Origin: Clostridia bacterium
Lineage (GTDB): Bacteria > Bacillota > Clostridia > Oscillospirales > CAG-272
Direction of reading: 5' to 3'
Assembly: GCA_017629925.1 (NCBI GenBank)
Contig: JAGBWH010000117.1
Span: 1 to 10,292 of the forward strand
Length of the DNA stretch: 10,292 nt
Made by a program: the position numbers and the translations under genes. The first letter of the stretch is position 1. Each line of letters starts with the position of its first letter. Positions 1 through 7,480 of the stretch are shown in pieces. Under the pieces are notes generated by a model. It was not told the origin of the DNA. It did no database searches and worked only from the letters and a program-made list of their open reading frames with translations.

Positions 1-1053
1 AGGGCGACGATAGATCTCCTCTGTGAGATAACGCTCATGCTCCGTTTGCAGATCGCATCCCCAGTAAACAGGGAATTTGAATTCTTTGCCACTCTTTTGG
101 AGTAGTTCAACGGCTTCGGTGTAGGTCACGCGGGCATATTCACTATTTGCCAATTCATTGAGACGCTCAAGTAAGGTCTTGTCCACAAAACTGTTAAAAA
201 ATTCAAGTTCTGCACGACAATTTTTCATCACATGACCGATAATGGCTTGAATCATATCCCATGCCAATTCCATATCATCGACCAAGTCCGCAAAGGCAAT
301 TTCAGGCTCAATCATCCAGAATTCAGCTGCATGGCGTGCAGTATTGGATTTTTCAGCACGGAAGGTAGGGCCAAATGTATAAATATTGCCAAACGCCATA
401 GCGAAGGCTTCCCCTTCCAGCTGACCGGATACTGTGAGGTTTGTGGGTTTGCCAAAGAAATCTTGGCTGTAGTCCACCTTGCCGTCTTCGGTCATAGGAG
501 GTGCCACAGGATCGAGTGTGGTCACACGGAACATTTCCCCTGCCCCTTCGCAGTCAGAGGCGGTAATCAAAGGGGTATGCACATAGGCAAATCCTCTTTG
601 ATGGAAAAATTCATGAATGGCAAACGCCACCTCGGAGCGCACACGGAACACGGCGGAAAACAGATTGGTGCGGGGGCGGAGATATGCGTGTTCACGAAGA
701 AATTCCACGGTATGGCGTTTCTTTTGCAGAGGGTAATCGGGCGTGGACGTGCCCTCTACTGTAACGGATTTGGCTTTCAGTTCAAAGGGTTGCTTCATTT
801 CAGGGGTAAGTTCGAGCACACCTTCCACCACAACGGATGCACCAACGTTGAGTTTGGCGATTTCATCGTAGTTAGAAATGACTTCCCTTTCAAAAACGAC
901 TTGCACGCCACGGAAACAGCTACCGTCGTTTAGGTCAATGAAAACAAATGCTCGGCTGTCGCGAATGCTTCTTGCCCAACCGCAAACGATGACTTTCTTT
1001 TCGCTATATGCTGCGGGAGATGCCCACAGTTCTTTGATTGTTGTTCTTTTCAT
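1..1053 (-). CDS. asnS: Asparaginyl-tRNA synthetase, 3' end beyond window
   Basis: Class II aminoacyl-tRNA synthetase that charges tRNA-Asn in the cytoplasm. I translated the frame without interruption from ATG at 1053 to the left edge, giving 351 residues beginning [20 protein letters not shown]. Residues about 19-105 form the N-terminal anticodon-binding OB-fold ([13 protein letters not shown] onwards). The linker has the family pattern [14 protein letters not shown] followed by LRPRTN. Motif 1 lies near residues 153-175 ([20 protein letters not shown]). Motif 2, [11 protein letters not shown] followed by EFWMIEPE (residues 231-251), is the AsnRS form rather than the AspRS form. The usual length is about 460 residues, so roughly 110, including motif 3, are missing to the left. 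The ATG follows a purine-rich AAAGAGAA at suitable spacing. The gene is downstream of the lipoprotein gene on the same strand, separated by 100 bases and a hairpin; I see no convincing promoter of its own. Codon use is mixed. Confidence 0.95.
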   Translation of the reverse strand, partial: MKRTTIKELWASPAAYSEKKVIVCGWARSIRDSRAFVFIDLNDGSCFRGVQVVFEREVISNYDEIAKLNVGASVVVEGVLELTPEMKQPFELKAKSVTVEGTSTPDYPLQKKRHTVEFLREHAYLRPRTNLFSAVFRVRSEVAFAIHEFFHQRGFAYVHTPLITASDCEGAGEMFRVTTLDPVAPPMTEDGKVDYSQDFFGKPTNLTVSGQLEGEAFAMAFGNIYTFGPTFRAEKSNTARHAAEFWMIEPEIAFADLVDDMELAWDMIQAIIGHVMKNCRAELEFFNSFVDKTLLERLNELANSEYARVTYTEAVELLQKSGKEFKFPVYWGCDLQTEHERYLTEEIYRRP

Positions 1054-1094
1054 AATGTTCTCTTTAGTTCTGTTTTCTGATTAGTATCATCTTT

Positions 1095-1130
1095 GCCCAC
1101 CAAGGACATTTTCATGCAGGCTTGGTGGGC
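1095..1130. terminator. Intergenic hairpin between lipoprotein gene and asnS
   Basis: GCCCACCAAG at 1095-1104 is a perfect inverted repeat of CTTGGTGGGC at 1121-1130, a 10 bp stem with a 16-base loop. On the + strand it is followed by TTTT (1131-1134). On the minus strand, where all the genes lie, it is preceded by AAAA and followed by AAAGATGATAC, so it lacks the U-run of an efficient intrinsic terminator in the direction that matters. It could be a weak or factor-assisted terminator, an mRNA-stabilising hairpin ending the lipoprotein message, or a processing site within a transcript reading into asnS. The stem is certain; its function is not. Confidence 0.4.
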
Positions 1131-1153
1131 TTTTCAAATACGATGTAATGATA

Positions 1154-1804
1154 TTAGGTGTAGTAATACTTGGTTTCCACTTTTGCATGACCAACTTCGG
1201 TTTCGTATTCAATCACAACGGAAAGAACACGGCCTTTGCTGGACACGTTTACAGTCAAAACGAGGTCGGAGGCATCAAGGTCAAAGCCGAGTAGATCATC
1301 GATGCAATCATCTTTTACCAATGCGGTGAGCACCAAGTTGCCGTATGCGGTGGTGCCGTAATTGGAGAAATACGCTTCGCTCAAATCAAGAGAGCCAATT
1401 TGAATACCTTCGGAAGGATTATCGGTGGCTTTTTTGTTACCTTCGATGGTTTCAATCAGGTCGCTTGCAGATGCGCCTACTTCGTAGGGTTTGAGTTTTT
1501 GCACAACATAGTGGCAGTTGCCTGCGTTATCTACTGTGAAAGTAGAAGTGAGGGTGAGTTCTTCATCCACTTTGAGGGTGACGGTGCTATTGGCTTGGTA
1601 GGGGGCGGAATCTTTGAAAGCTTGCATAATTTGAGCCATTACATTGCCATCCGGAACACCGGTAAAGGTAGAAGATGAAGTGCTATCACTGGGGGTGGTA
1701 GGGGTGGGAGCGGTGGTGGTGACTTGAGGTGCAACGCCACAAGCGGAAAATGCCATCAATGCGCAAAGGGTAAGTACGAGCATAGAAAATGTTAGTTTTT
1801 TCAT
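1154..1804 (-). CDS. Small secreted lipoprotein of unknown function
   Basis: A 216-residue lipoprotein. MKK is followed by a hydrophobic stretch (LTFSMLVLTLCALMAFSA) and a lipobox FSAC at residues 19-22, so Cys22 should be lipidated and the mature protein anchored on the outer face of the membrane. A Thr/Ser/Pro-rich linker follows (about residues 28-48). The remaining 165 or so residues look like a beta-rich globular domain with alternating-polarity strands (TVTLKVDEELTLTSTF, LVLTVNVSSKGRVLSVVIEY) ending in VETKYYYT. The overall look resembles LolA/LppX-type half-barrel lipoproteins, but I do not recognise a specific family. Two ATGs occur in tandem (1807 and 1804). AAAGGA (1813-1818) is 5 bases from the first and 8 from the second, so I favour 1804. 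The gene starts 40 bases after the surface-protein stop, so it is probably the third gene of that unit. Confidence 0.8.
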   Translation of the reverse strand: MKKLTFSMLVLTLCALMAFSACGVAPQVTTTAPTPTTPSDSTSSSTFTGVPDGNVMAQIMQAFKDSAPYQANSTVTLKVDEELTLTSTFTVDNAGNCHYVVQKLKPYEVGASASDLIETIEGNKKATDNPSEGIQIGSLDLSEAYFSNYGTTAYGNLVLTALVKDDCIDDLLGFDLDASDLVLTVNVSSKGRVLSVVIEYETEVGHAKVETKYYYT

Positions 1805-1844
1805 CATGATAATCCTTTCTTGTCAATTGTGTAATGGGACTATA

Positions 1845-4800
1845 TTATTCTTCAAATTTTTTGCGAATGTCACTTACCATCGCTTGCACAACGGGGACAT
1901 CTATATAGGTTTGGGTGAATACCATTGCGGCCTCTGCACCTTGCGCCATCGTTTCATTGGCTTTTTCTACTATGCTATTGTAATAATTGACCAGATAACC
2001 ATAACGATTAACGGCTTGACGAACGGCCTCGGTGTCTTTATTTTGCAATGTTTTGTAAATACGATAAGCATAGAACATCGATTGACGGCACTGAGGAAGC
2101 GTCTTTGCATTAAGACCTGATTCAATCATAGACGAGAAGCGCGCCAAGATGCTTTCATCACTTTCTTGAATGATGACTTGAACAACGAATTCCGCGGATT
2201 TATGATTGACGCTTTCAGGGACGCTGACAACAACCGTATAGGTGCCCATTGCCACGAGTTCTTTATCCGCAGTATAGGTGGCTTTGGCTTCAGTATGATT
2301 GATGACAAATTCGAGTTCTTGCACATTGCCTGTATAAACGAATGTTAGACGTTTGGGTGTCACAAGAACAGTTTCAGCCTTTTCAATGCTCCATTCCAAA
2401 TATATGGGGTTGACGGGATAGTGGTTAGCATCGCCGAAGAATACTGCAGTTGCACGGTATTCGCCCGCAAGCACAAAACTGTTACCGCTGATTTCTACAT
2501 GGAGACCTTGAGGCACGCCAGAGAGTTCTACGGTGTGCATTTGACCATCAAAGGAAGCATCGGGAATTTGCCATTTGAGATTGCTCATGTCATAGGTGGC
2601 TTTTTCAATTTCCCATGTGAGAGGTTCGATAGAGACGGATGCGTAGTTTTGAGGATTGTAATTAAAGGTAACAGTTGCCACATATACGCCTGCATTGGTT
2701 TTGACGTTGTTTTCATAACCCGCAATGGTGATGTCAGATGGCAGACCTTCAATATAAACCATCTTTTCTCTGCCATCATAGACAAAGTCACCGACTACCC
2801 ATTGCAGGGTAAGAGAATTGATGATGGCAGGAGTGATTGACCAAGTAAGATCGTCAATGGAGATGGGATAATAGTTGTTTTCATCCACGATAATGGTGGC
2901 ACTTGCCGTGTAATCTCCTGCATTTGTGGCGGCATATACTCCGCCGTATACCACTTCTACATCCAGAGGCAAGCCAACGATAAACACGCTGTATTCGGTG
3001 GTGTCATATACATAGGCTTCTACATAATTCCAGTTGAAACTGCCCAAGTCAATCGTGGCGCGGCTGATTTCAAAATCTTTGGAAACTGTGAAAGTTTCGT
3101 AGTTTTGACCTCTGGAAATGCTCACAATCAGGGTGTAAAGACCTGCATTGGTGGGGGCACCAGAAAGTGCTACGCCATCGCGAGTGGTCCAAAGAAGCGT
3201 CACTTCGCCGTCACCCACAACGGTAAGGGAGGGGTTCTCGGAAGGCGTGTTGTTGTATACACGATCCAGCGCATCATTGATGACGATGGAAGAAGGAGCG
3301 AGTGTAACCGTAAGAGCGCCTGTCAAGGTGACATCATAGGATTGATAGTTGGCATCTTCTGCACGAGTGAGACGGACATCATACACACCTGCGTTGAGTG
3401 GCTGCTGAGGTGTCCATTTGCCATCAACCCAATAACGAACGGTGATACCAGACAAGCCTTGATCACGTCCCAGCAGTATAAAGGGTTTGGTCATGGCATC
3501 ATAGACATAGCTTTGTGCGCTTTCGTCCAAAGTGACCAAAGTCTTGGGTGTCCATGTGGCTTTCAGCGAAATAGGACCACTAAATTCTTGAGCACCAAGG
3601 GTGAGAGACATGACGGGTGTGGTGCTGTCATTGACGAGCCAACCTGCAAAATGATGGTTGGGACGAGTGGGGGTGGGGATGACGGTGTCAAATCCTTTGA
3701 AGTGCGCGGTGGCAGGATATGCAGACCAAGCGGAAACGAGTTCGCAATCTTCATAGGTGATAGGGTAAATATCGTTGCCCACAGGTACAAAATTCATAGA
3801 GATGACCAAACTGTCGGTGGCAGGCATCACGAAACCATAAGTGCTATCAGATGCAGGATGGAGGGTGATGGGATCGCAACCATCATAGGTATAACTCACA
3901 GAGCGAATGACATAACCGTCATTTGCATTCACGCGGAAGCGATATTCCAGACCTACGGCAGCGCCTTCTGCGATAAGACCTGTTTCAAGCGGGAAAATAG
4001 AGTCGGCGCCAGCGGCTTCTGTGTAGGAGCCGTATTCGGTGCCTGTGAATTGCACCACATAGCGTTCGGAGTATTCACGATACGCTTCGGGGAAATGCTG
4101 ACCTTGACACAGCGTCATGGTGTGTGTGCGGTTGTCAGCCTTGACAAAGCGGTTCATCGCCAAAATCAAACTTGCGGTGTTGGCATAAGTGCCTTCGGCA
4201 GAGATGATTGTCTCTGACTCGCCGGTTAAATGCTCGGGGGTGATTTCATAGTTCTCCGCGACTACAGCTGAATTCGTTTTTACGCCATGGATGGCGGATG
4301 AAAATGCTGTATCGGTGACGGGGAGTGTGTAGTTATATTCGGTGCGAGTGTTGTCTCCGAGATAACCCGCGATGGTACCAGAGTTTGCATTGAGGGCAAA
4401 ATTAGCATTTTCGTGGTTTTGGGCTTTACCCATATTCAGGTTGTTTTGTATGAGTGCTTTGGTTTTGCTATCACCAGATGCATTACCGACGATACCACCG
4501 GCACCTTGGCTACTTGCGCCCTTGTTGCCTTTGACGATGCTGATATTGCCGGCATTGATACAGCCTGTCACAATAGATTTATCCAGTTTGCCCACAATAC
4601 CGCCTGAGGTACTATTACCGGAAGAAGCGGCGATGACATCGCCCTCATTGTAGCAACCTGATACTTGCGTGTAGGAAGCATTGCCTACAATGCCGCCAAC
4701 TTGAGTGACTCTATAGTCATGATTGTTAGAGCCATTAACTGTGCCATAGTTTTGGCAGTTGATGATGTATATAAACTCATTCTGCGCGCCTGCGGCTTTC

Positions 4801-6209
4801 CCGACAATACCGCCATCACTTACATCAAGCGCACCAGAACCGGAGGTGTTTGAGCCATTGTGCGCATCTGTTGGTGCATCCATGCGGCAATCGCGAATGA
4901 TCGTGCTACCGGTCGCATACCCTGCAATACCGCCCGACGCGGGGACGGTGTCATGTTTGTAAAATCCTTTTTGCAGATACACAGTGCACCCTTTATTATA
5001 TAAACCGGTGAGGTTTGAAGATTTGACATAGGCGGCAAACCCACCTGCAAACAGACGAGCCAGTATGTACCCATGGTCAAGTGTAATGGATTTCAGTTCA
5101 CCACCGTACACATAACCAAAGAGTCCCAAATAACTCTCTTGGATGTCAGTGGAGGAGATATATATACCGTGAATGGTATGGCCATTACCATCAAACTTAC
5201 CTGCAAAATAACGAGTGTTAATATGACCAATAGGCGTCCACTCATTTTGAGGTGCGGTCTTTTTCCAATCAGCAAAATTTGTCAGATCATTGAGAGACAG
5301 GTCTGCTTTAAGAGAATAATTTGCATTGTAGTATGCGCCCGAAAGAGTGATGGGGCTACTCTTTGTCACTTTCACGCTCTTGTCTGCGCGTGCTTCATAA
5401 GTCATATAATCGTGTGTGAGCACACCATCTTCTGTCATGAAGTAGTAGGTAGCGCCATCCACGGTAATCGTATGAAGGGTGGGACTGGTCTCTTTATAGG
5501 TTTGGGGGGACGGTGCCAATGTTCGAGTGACTTTGGCATCTCCGTCAGCATAAGTGAAGGTATACACGTTCTCTGCAGAATAGGTCCTTGTGGATCCTTT
5601 ATCTGTGATGCTGTAGTTATCGTTGGTATTGGAGATAAGGTCAGCCGTTTCGCTCATGACGCCTGTCTCAGGATCATACACATATGCGGTGGCAGTTTTT
5701 CCGCGACCGGGGTTGGTTTTGGCAAAGAAAACATCGCCGCCCATTACATACGCATAATATGTTGTGCTGCTGTATGTCGCGGATGCGCCACTCTCATTTA
5801 CCAGCACGTGGGCAATACCTGTCTGACCATCGTAGAAATAGGTTTCTTCGCCATAAGCAAACAGATAGTAGGTGTAAGAAGCTTCGCCGCTTTCTGCCAA
5901 GCCAGCCAAACGAACGGCAACTGTCAGTTCTGTGGAAGAAATGATTTGACCATCGGAGGTGGCATAATACTCTGCTCTATTATTATTTGATTGTCTCAAA
6001 AAAGCCAACTGAGCAGCTGTTTCGATGAGGAAAGGGTTGCTTTCGGTACCTTCCCCCCCCGCAAATGACTCTGCCACAGAGCCGTCCCAAGGTGTGGGTG
6101 CGGAGACGATGTCATCACCAAGCGCTTGCACCAATATGGCTGCACTAAATACCATTGCTACCGTCAAAAGCAATGAAACGATTACTTGACTACGAATAAA
6201 TCTTTTCAT
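1845..6209 (-). CDS. Large secreted modular surface protein (GLUG-like, Listeria-Bacteroides and MBG-like repeats)
   Basis: A 1454-residue exported protein. Residues 1-29 are a signal peptide (MKRFIRSQ, hydrophobic core, likely cleavage after VQA). Residues 50-72 match the common N-terminal motif of such proteins (GGEGTESNPFLIETAAQLAFL). Residues about 79-293 are a Tyr-rich domain inserted before the usual continuation (YSLKADLSL, then WTPIG at 324). Residues 324-620 carry GLUG-like repeats with GGIVG, GGIAGY and GTIAGYL turns, likely a beta-solenoid. A beta domain at 705-808 and a Listeria/Bacteroides-type repeat at 815-889 follow, then six MBG-like beta domains (890-1343) and a helical C-terminus (1345-1454). 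There is no LPXTG, SLH or C-terminal membrane anchor. AAGGAG lies 7 bases before the ATG. The gene begins 21 bases after the GH88 stop, so they are probably co-transcribed. Binding or adhesion at the cell surface is likely; the ligand is unknown. Confidence 0.88.
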   Translation of the reverse strand: MKRFIRSQVIVSLLLTVAMVFSAAILVQALGDDIVSAPTPWDGSVAESFAGGEGTESNPFLIETAAQLAFLRQSNNNRAEYYATSDGQIISSTELTVAVRLAGLAESGEASYTYYLFAYGEETYFYDGQTGIAHVLVNESGASATYSSTTYYAYVMGGDVFFAKTNPGRGKTATAYVYDPETGVMSETADLISNTNDNYSITDKGSTRTYSAENVYTFTYADGDAKVTRTLAPSPQTYKETSPTLHTITVDGATYYFMTEDGVLTHDYMTYEARADKSVKVTKSSPITLSGAYYNANYSLKADLSLNDLTNFADWKKTAPQNEWTPIGHINTRYFAGKFDGNGHTIHGIYISSTDIQESYLGLFGYVYGGELKSITLDHGYILARLFAGGFAAYVKSSNLTGLYNKGCTVYLQKGFYKHDTVPASGGIAGYATGSTIIRDCRMDAPTDAHNGSNTSGSGALDVSDGGIVGKAAGAQNEFIYIINCQNYGTVNGSNNHDYRVTQVGGIVGNASYTQVSGCYNEGDVIAASSGNSTSGGIVGKLDKSIVTGCINAGNISIVKGNKGASSQGAGGIVGNASGDSKTKALIQNNLNMGKAQNHENANFALNANSGTIAGYLGDNTRTEYNYTLPVTDTAFSSAIHGVKTNSAVVAENYEITPEHLTGESETIISAEGTYANTASLILAMNRFVKADNRTHTMTLCQGQHFPEAYREYSERYVVQFTGTEYGSYTEAAGADSIFPLETGLIAEGAAVGLEYRFRVNANDGYVIRSVSYTYDGCDPITLHPASDSTYGFVMPATDSLVISMNFVPVGNDIYPITYEDCELVSAWSAYPATAHFKGFDTVIPTPTRPNHHFAGWLVNDSTTPVMSLTLGAQEFSGPISLKATWTPKTLVTLDESAQSYVYDAMTKPFILLGRDQGLSGITVRYWVDGKWTPQQPLNAGVYDVRLTRAEDANYQSYDVTLTGALTVTLAPSSIVINDALDRVYNNTPSENPSLTVVGDGEVTLLWTTRDGVALSGAPTNAGLYTLIVSISRGQNYETFTVSKDFEISRATIDLGSFNWNYVEAYVYDTTEYSVFIVGLPLDVEVVYGGVYAATNAGDYTASATIIVDENNYYPISIDDLTWSITPAIINSLTLQWVVGDFVYDGREKMVYIEGLPSDITIAGYENNVKTNAGVYVATVTFNYNPQNYASVSIEPLTWEIEKATYDMSNLKWQIPDASFDGQMHTVELSGVPQGLHVEISGNSFVLAGEYRATAVFFGDANHYPVNPIYLEWSIEKAETVLVTPKRLTFVYTGNVQELEFVINHTEAKATYTADKELVAMGTYTVVVSVPESVNHKSAEFVVQVIIQESDESILARFSSMIESGLNAKTLPQCRQSMFYAYRIYKTLQNKDTEAVRQAVNRYGYLVNYYNSIVEKANETMAQGAEAAMVFTQTYIDVPVVQAMVSDIRKKFEE
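2181..3542 (-). repeat. Six MBG-like beta-domain repeats in the surface protein
   Basis: Residues 890-1343 contain six diverged units of about 70-78 residues. Each follows the pattern: strand, [FY][VI]Y[DN] or FDG, a strand such as VELSGVPQGL, then a turn [TL]NAG[VDL]Y or LAGEY, an alternating strand (TATVTF, RATAVFF), an aromatic N-Y motif (ANYQSY, QNYETF, NNYYP, QNYAS, NHYPV, VNHKS), and a closing strand such as LTWSI or LEWSI. Units begin near residues 890, 970, 1048, 1125, 1201 and 1274. MBG-like domains are known as stalk modules in surface proteins, so this is probably a spacer that holds the N-terminal region away from the cell. The units are protein repeats; I see no near-identical DNA copies. 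Confidence 0.75.
4350..5252 (-). repeat. GLUG-like beta-solenoid repeats in the surface protein
   Basis: Residues about 320-620 begin with the typical opening (WTPIG, then FAGKFDGNGHTIHGIYI) and continue with irregular units of 25-50 residues. Each has a G-x-[FIV]-x-G or GGI[VA]G turn followed by a short strand with a Cys/Asn motif: IRDCRM, INCQNYGTVNG, VSGCYNEGDV, VTGCINAGNI, IQNNLNMG. The pattern is established for GLUG-type proteins of gut bacteria and predicts a right-handed beta-solenoid. This is probably the ligand-facing portion, with the MBG units as stalk; that division is inferred. Confidence 0.72.
6053..6060 (-). repeat. Poly-G tract (G8 on the coding strand) near the 5' end of the surface-protein gene
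   Basis: Eight consecutive C on the + strand, so G8 in the message, spanning codons 50-53 (Ala-Gly-Gly-Glu), about 20 codons after the predicted signal-peptide cleavage site. Gain or loss of one base would shift the frame and truncate the protein soon after export begins. Homopolymer G runs of this size are classic slipped-strand phase-variation sites, but eight bases is at the short end and Gly-Gly belongs to the conserved motif, so chance is possible. Confidence 0.6.
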
Positions 6210-6230
6210 GTTTTCTCTCCTTACTTTATC

Positions 6231-7343
6231 TTACCAGTATCCGCGACTGACGCCTTGCAGTCGAGCAAATAATTCTACATAATAATAGTCGCCGTAAATC
6301 AAAGACACATTTATGTTATCATAAATCGGCATGTGGCCTGTGCCTTCTCTGAGAATGCCCTCTTCCCTTTCGCAGTCGAAGGAGGTATAGTTTTCGGTGA
6401 GTTCGCACAAGATACGATTGGCTGCTTCTTTCCATTTTTCATCCCCCGTGGCATCGAATATTTCCATCATACCACAAGCGGAAATCGTAGCAGCGGATGT
6501 GTCGCGCGGGGCTGAACGTCTACCTTTGAAATGAAAATCCCATTTTGGGATGCCGTTAGGCTCACACAAATCAAGGAATGTGTCGGCACAACGTATAGCC
6601 GTGTCAAGGAAGCACTGCTCCCCCGTGAAACGGTAACACATGGCAAATCCGTAAATCGCCCAGCCTTGTCCTCTGGACCAACAAGAACTATTGGAATAGC
6701 CTTGATGAGTTTTGGGATATTTGGGCTGACCATTTGGGTAGAAAATGAATGTGTGATTGGTGGTGCCGTCTGCACGTACCAAATAGCGTCTTGCAGTGTG
6801 TGCGTGGCGAGTGGCAATCTCTTTATATTTGGGATCGCCTGACAGCTCAGATGCTCTATAAAGCAGAGGCAAGTTGAGCAAGCAGTCAATAATCATGCGG
6901 TAATTATTTTCTTCTGTTTCGGGACGATTTGGGGTGGCATCCCATGCTTGGATGTATGAGCCTTCTTCATGGAAACGCTGAATCAGCACATCAGCGGCTT
7001 CAATGACTTGGTCGGCACCTTTTTGGTCTTGTTTGATTTGCCATGCACCATAGGAGCCGGGAGAGACCAACATACCAATATCATGTCCCAAACTTTTGCC
7101 TTGCTTTCTCAAAATGACCATAATCTCATCTGCGATGCGAGTCGCGTGTTCATAGAACGCTTCGTCATGGGACAGTTCATAGCACAGTCTTGACAATCCT
7201 GCATAAAAACCGCCTGTCCAAAAGCAGTGCGTACCACGGTCGTAGATACCGTTTTCGGTCACGTGGGGGAAAGCATCGCCAATACGTTCAATGTTCGCTC
7301 TGTGTTTGGCTAAAATCGCTTGTTTCAAGGTTTCAGGTCGCAC
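6231..7343 (-). CDS. ugl: GH88 family unsaturated glucuronyl hydrolase
   Basis: A cytoplasmic glycoside hydrolase that removes the 4,5-unsaturated uronic acid from oligosaccharides made by polysaccharide lyases (glycosaminoglycan or similar disaccharides). No signal peptide is present. With the GTG start the protein has 370 residues, close to the roughly 377 of the Bacillus GL1 enzyme. Family landmarks in order: CFWTGGFYAGL (residues 40-50), GHDIGMLV with catalytic-type Asp88, NYRMIIDCLLNLPLL with Asp153 (the partner carboxylate), NHTF with His197, THQGYSNSSCWSRGQGWAIYGF with Arg224 and Trp228, PKWDFHF, DTSAATISACGMMEIF and the closing YGDYYYVELFARL. The HQGY...RGQGW signature favours GH88 over GH105. 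Start choice: GTG at 7343 lies 7 bases after GGGAGG; ATG at 7349 is only 1 base from it; an ATG at 7415 sits in the promoter region. Probably the first gene of a unit with the surface protein and lipoprotein. The exact substrate cannot be read from the sequence. Lys codons are nearly all AAA. Confidence 0.9.
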   Translation of the reverse strand: MRPETLKQAILAKHRANIERIGDAFPHVTENGIYDRGTHCFWTGGFYAGLSRLCYELSHDEAFYEHATRIADEIMVILRKQGKSLGHDIGMLVSPGSYGAWQIKQDQKGADQVIEAADVLIQRFHEEGSYIQAWDATPNRPETEENNYRMIIDCLLNLPLLYRASELSGDPKYKEIATRHAHTARRYLVRADGTTNHTFIFYPNGQPKYPKTHQGYSNSSCWSRGQGWAIYGFAMCYRFTGEQCFLDTAIRCADTFLDLCEPNGIPKWDFHFKGRRSAPRDTSAATISACGMMEIFDATGDEKWKEAANRILCELTENYTSFDCEREEGILREGTGHMPIYDNINVSLIYGDYYYVELFARLQGVSRGYW

Positions 7344-7350
7344 AATCATA

Positions 7351-7372
7351 CCTCCCAAATGGTAGCTCCTCC
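7351..7372 (-). promoter_or_regulatory. Two tandem Shine-Dalgarno sequences before the GH88 gene
   Basis: The leader carries GGAGGAGC (7365-7372) and GGGAGG (7351-7356). The second is 7 bases from GTG 7343 and only 1 base from ATG 7349, which makes GTG the best start. The first is 9 bases from an in-frame TTG at 7358, an alternative start that would add five residues. The second site therefore decides the start, and the first could be a standby site. Confidence 0.6.
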
Positions 7373-7418
7373 ATTTTTTATATACATATTTTATAATATA
7401 TATATATTTTATCAATTT

Positions 7419-7447
7419 AGTATAACATTTTTTTAAGGAAAAAGCAA
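7419..7447 (-). promoter_or_regulatory. Promoter of the GH88-surface protein-lipoprotein unit
   Basis: Reading the minus strand, TTGCTT (7442-7447) and TATACT (7419-7424) are separated by exactly 17 bases. A TG one base before the -10 makes it an extended -10 promoter of housekeeping sigma type. The predicted start near 7412 gives an AT-rich leader of about 70 bases with a run of alternating A and T, then the two ribosome binding sites. It sits just after the terminator of the preceding gene, which fits an independent transcription unit. Confidence 0.65.
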
Positions 7448-7460
7448 TAGACTATGATAA

Positions 7461-7480
7461 TTTTGTGATTATTCACAAAA
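7461..7480. promoter_or_regulatory. Perfect 8+8 bp palindrome upstream of the -35, candidate operator
   Basis: TTTTGTGA (7461-7468) and TCACAAAA (7473-7480) are exact reverse complements around TTAT. The centre is about 26 bp upstream of the -35 box, near -60 relative to the predicted start, a position suited to an activator. The half-site TGTGA/TCACA resembles CRP/FNR and Rex sites, but the central spacer is 4 rather than 6 bases, so neither family is assigned. It also overlaps the U-run end of the upstream terminator, and could alternatively be an incidental second hairpin. Confidence 0.4.

Noticed and set aside
1054..1153. T-box leader or promoter for asnS
   Set aside because: The gap is 100 bases, too short for a T-box leader, and shows no specifier-loop or antiterminator motif. 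GATACT near 1083 has no -35 at suitable spacing.
3105..4217. Long open frame on the + strand inside the surface-protein gene (370 codons), with similar ones at 5073-5990, 7761-8618 and 232-933
   Set aside because: They lie antisense to genes with clear domains and motifs, their translations are low-complexity Cys/His/Ile-rich with no recognisable family, and none has a convincing ribosome binding site. They reflect the codon bias of the minus-strand genes.
7333..7374. A 13-codon upstream reading frame (MEELPFGRYDCAT) overlapping the GH88 start
   Set aside because: It has no Shine-Dalgarno sequence and its codons are made of the two real ribosome binding sites, so it is probably incidental.
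7461..7480. Canonical CRP/FNR or Rex operator
   Set aside because: The half-sites match but the spacer is 4 bases rather than 6, so the family assignment was dropped and only an unnamed palindrome is reported.
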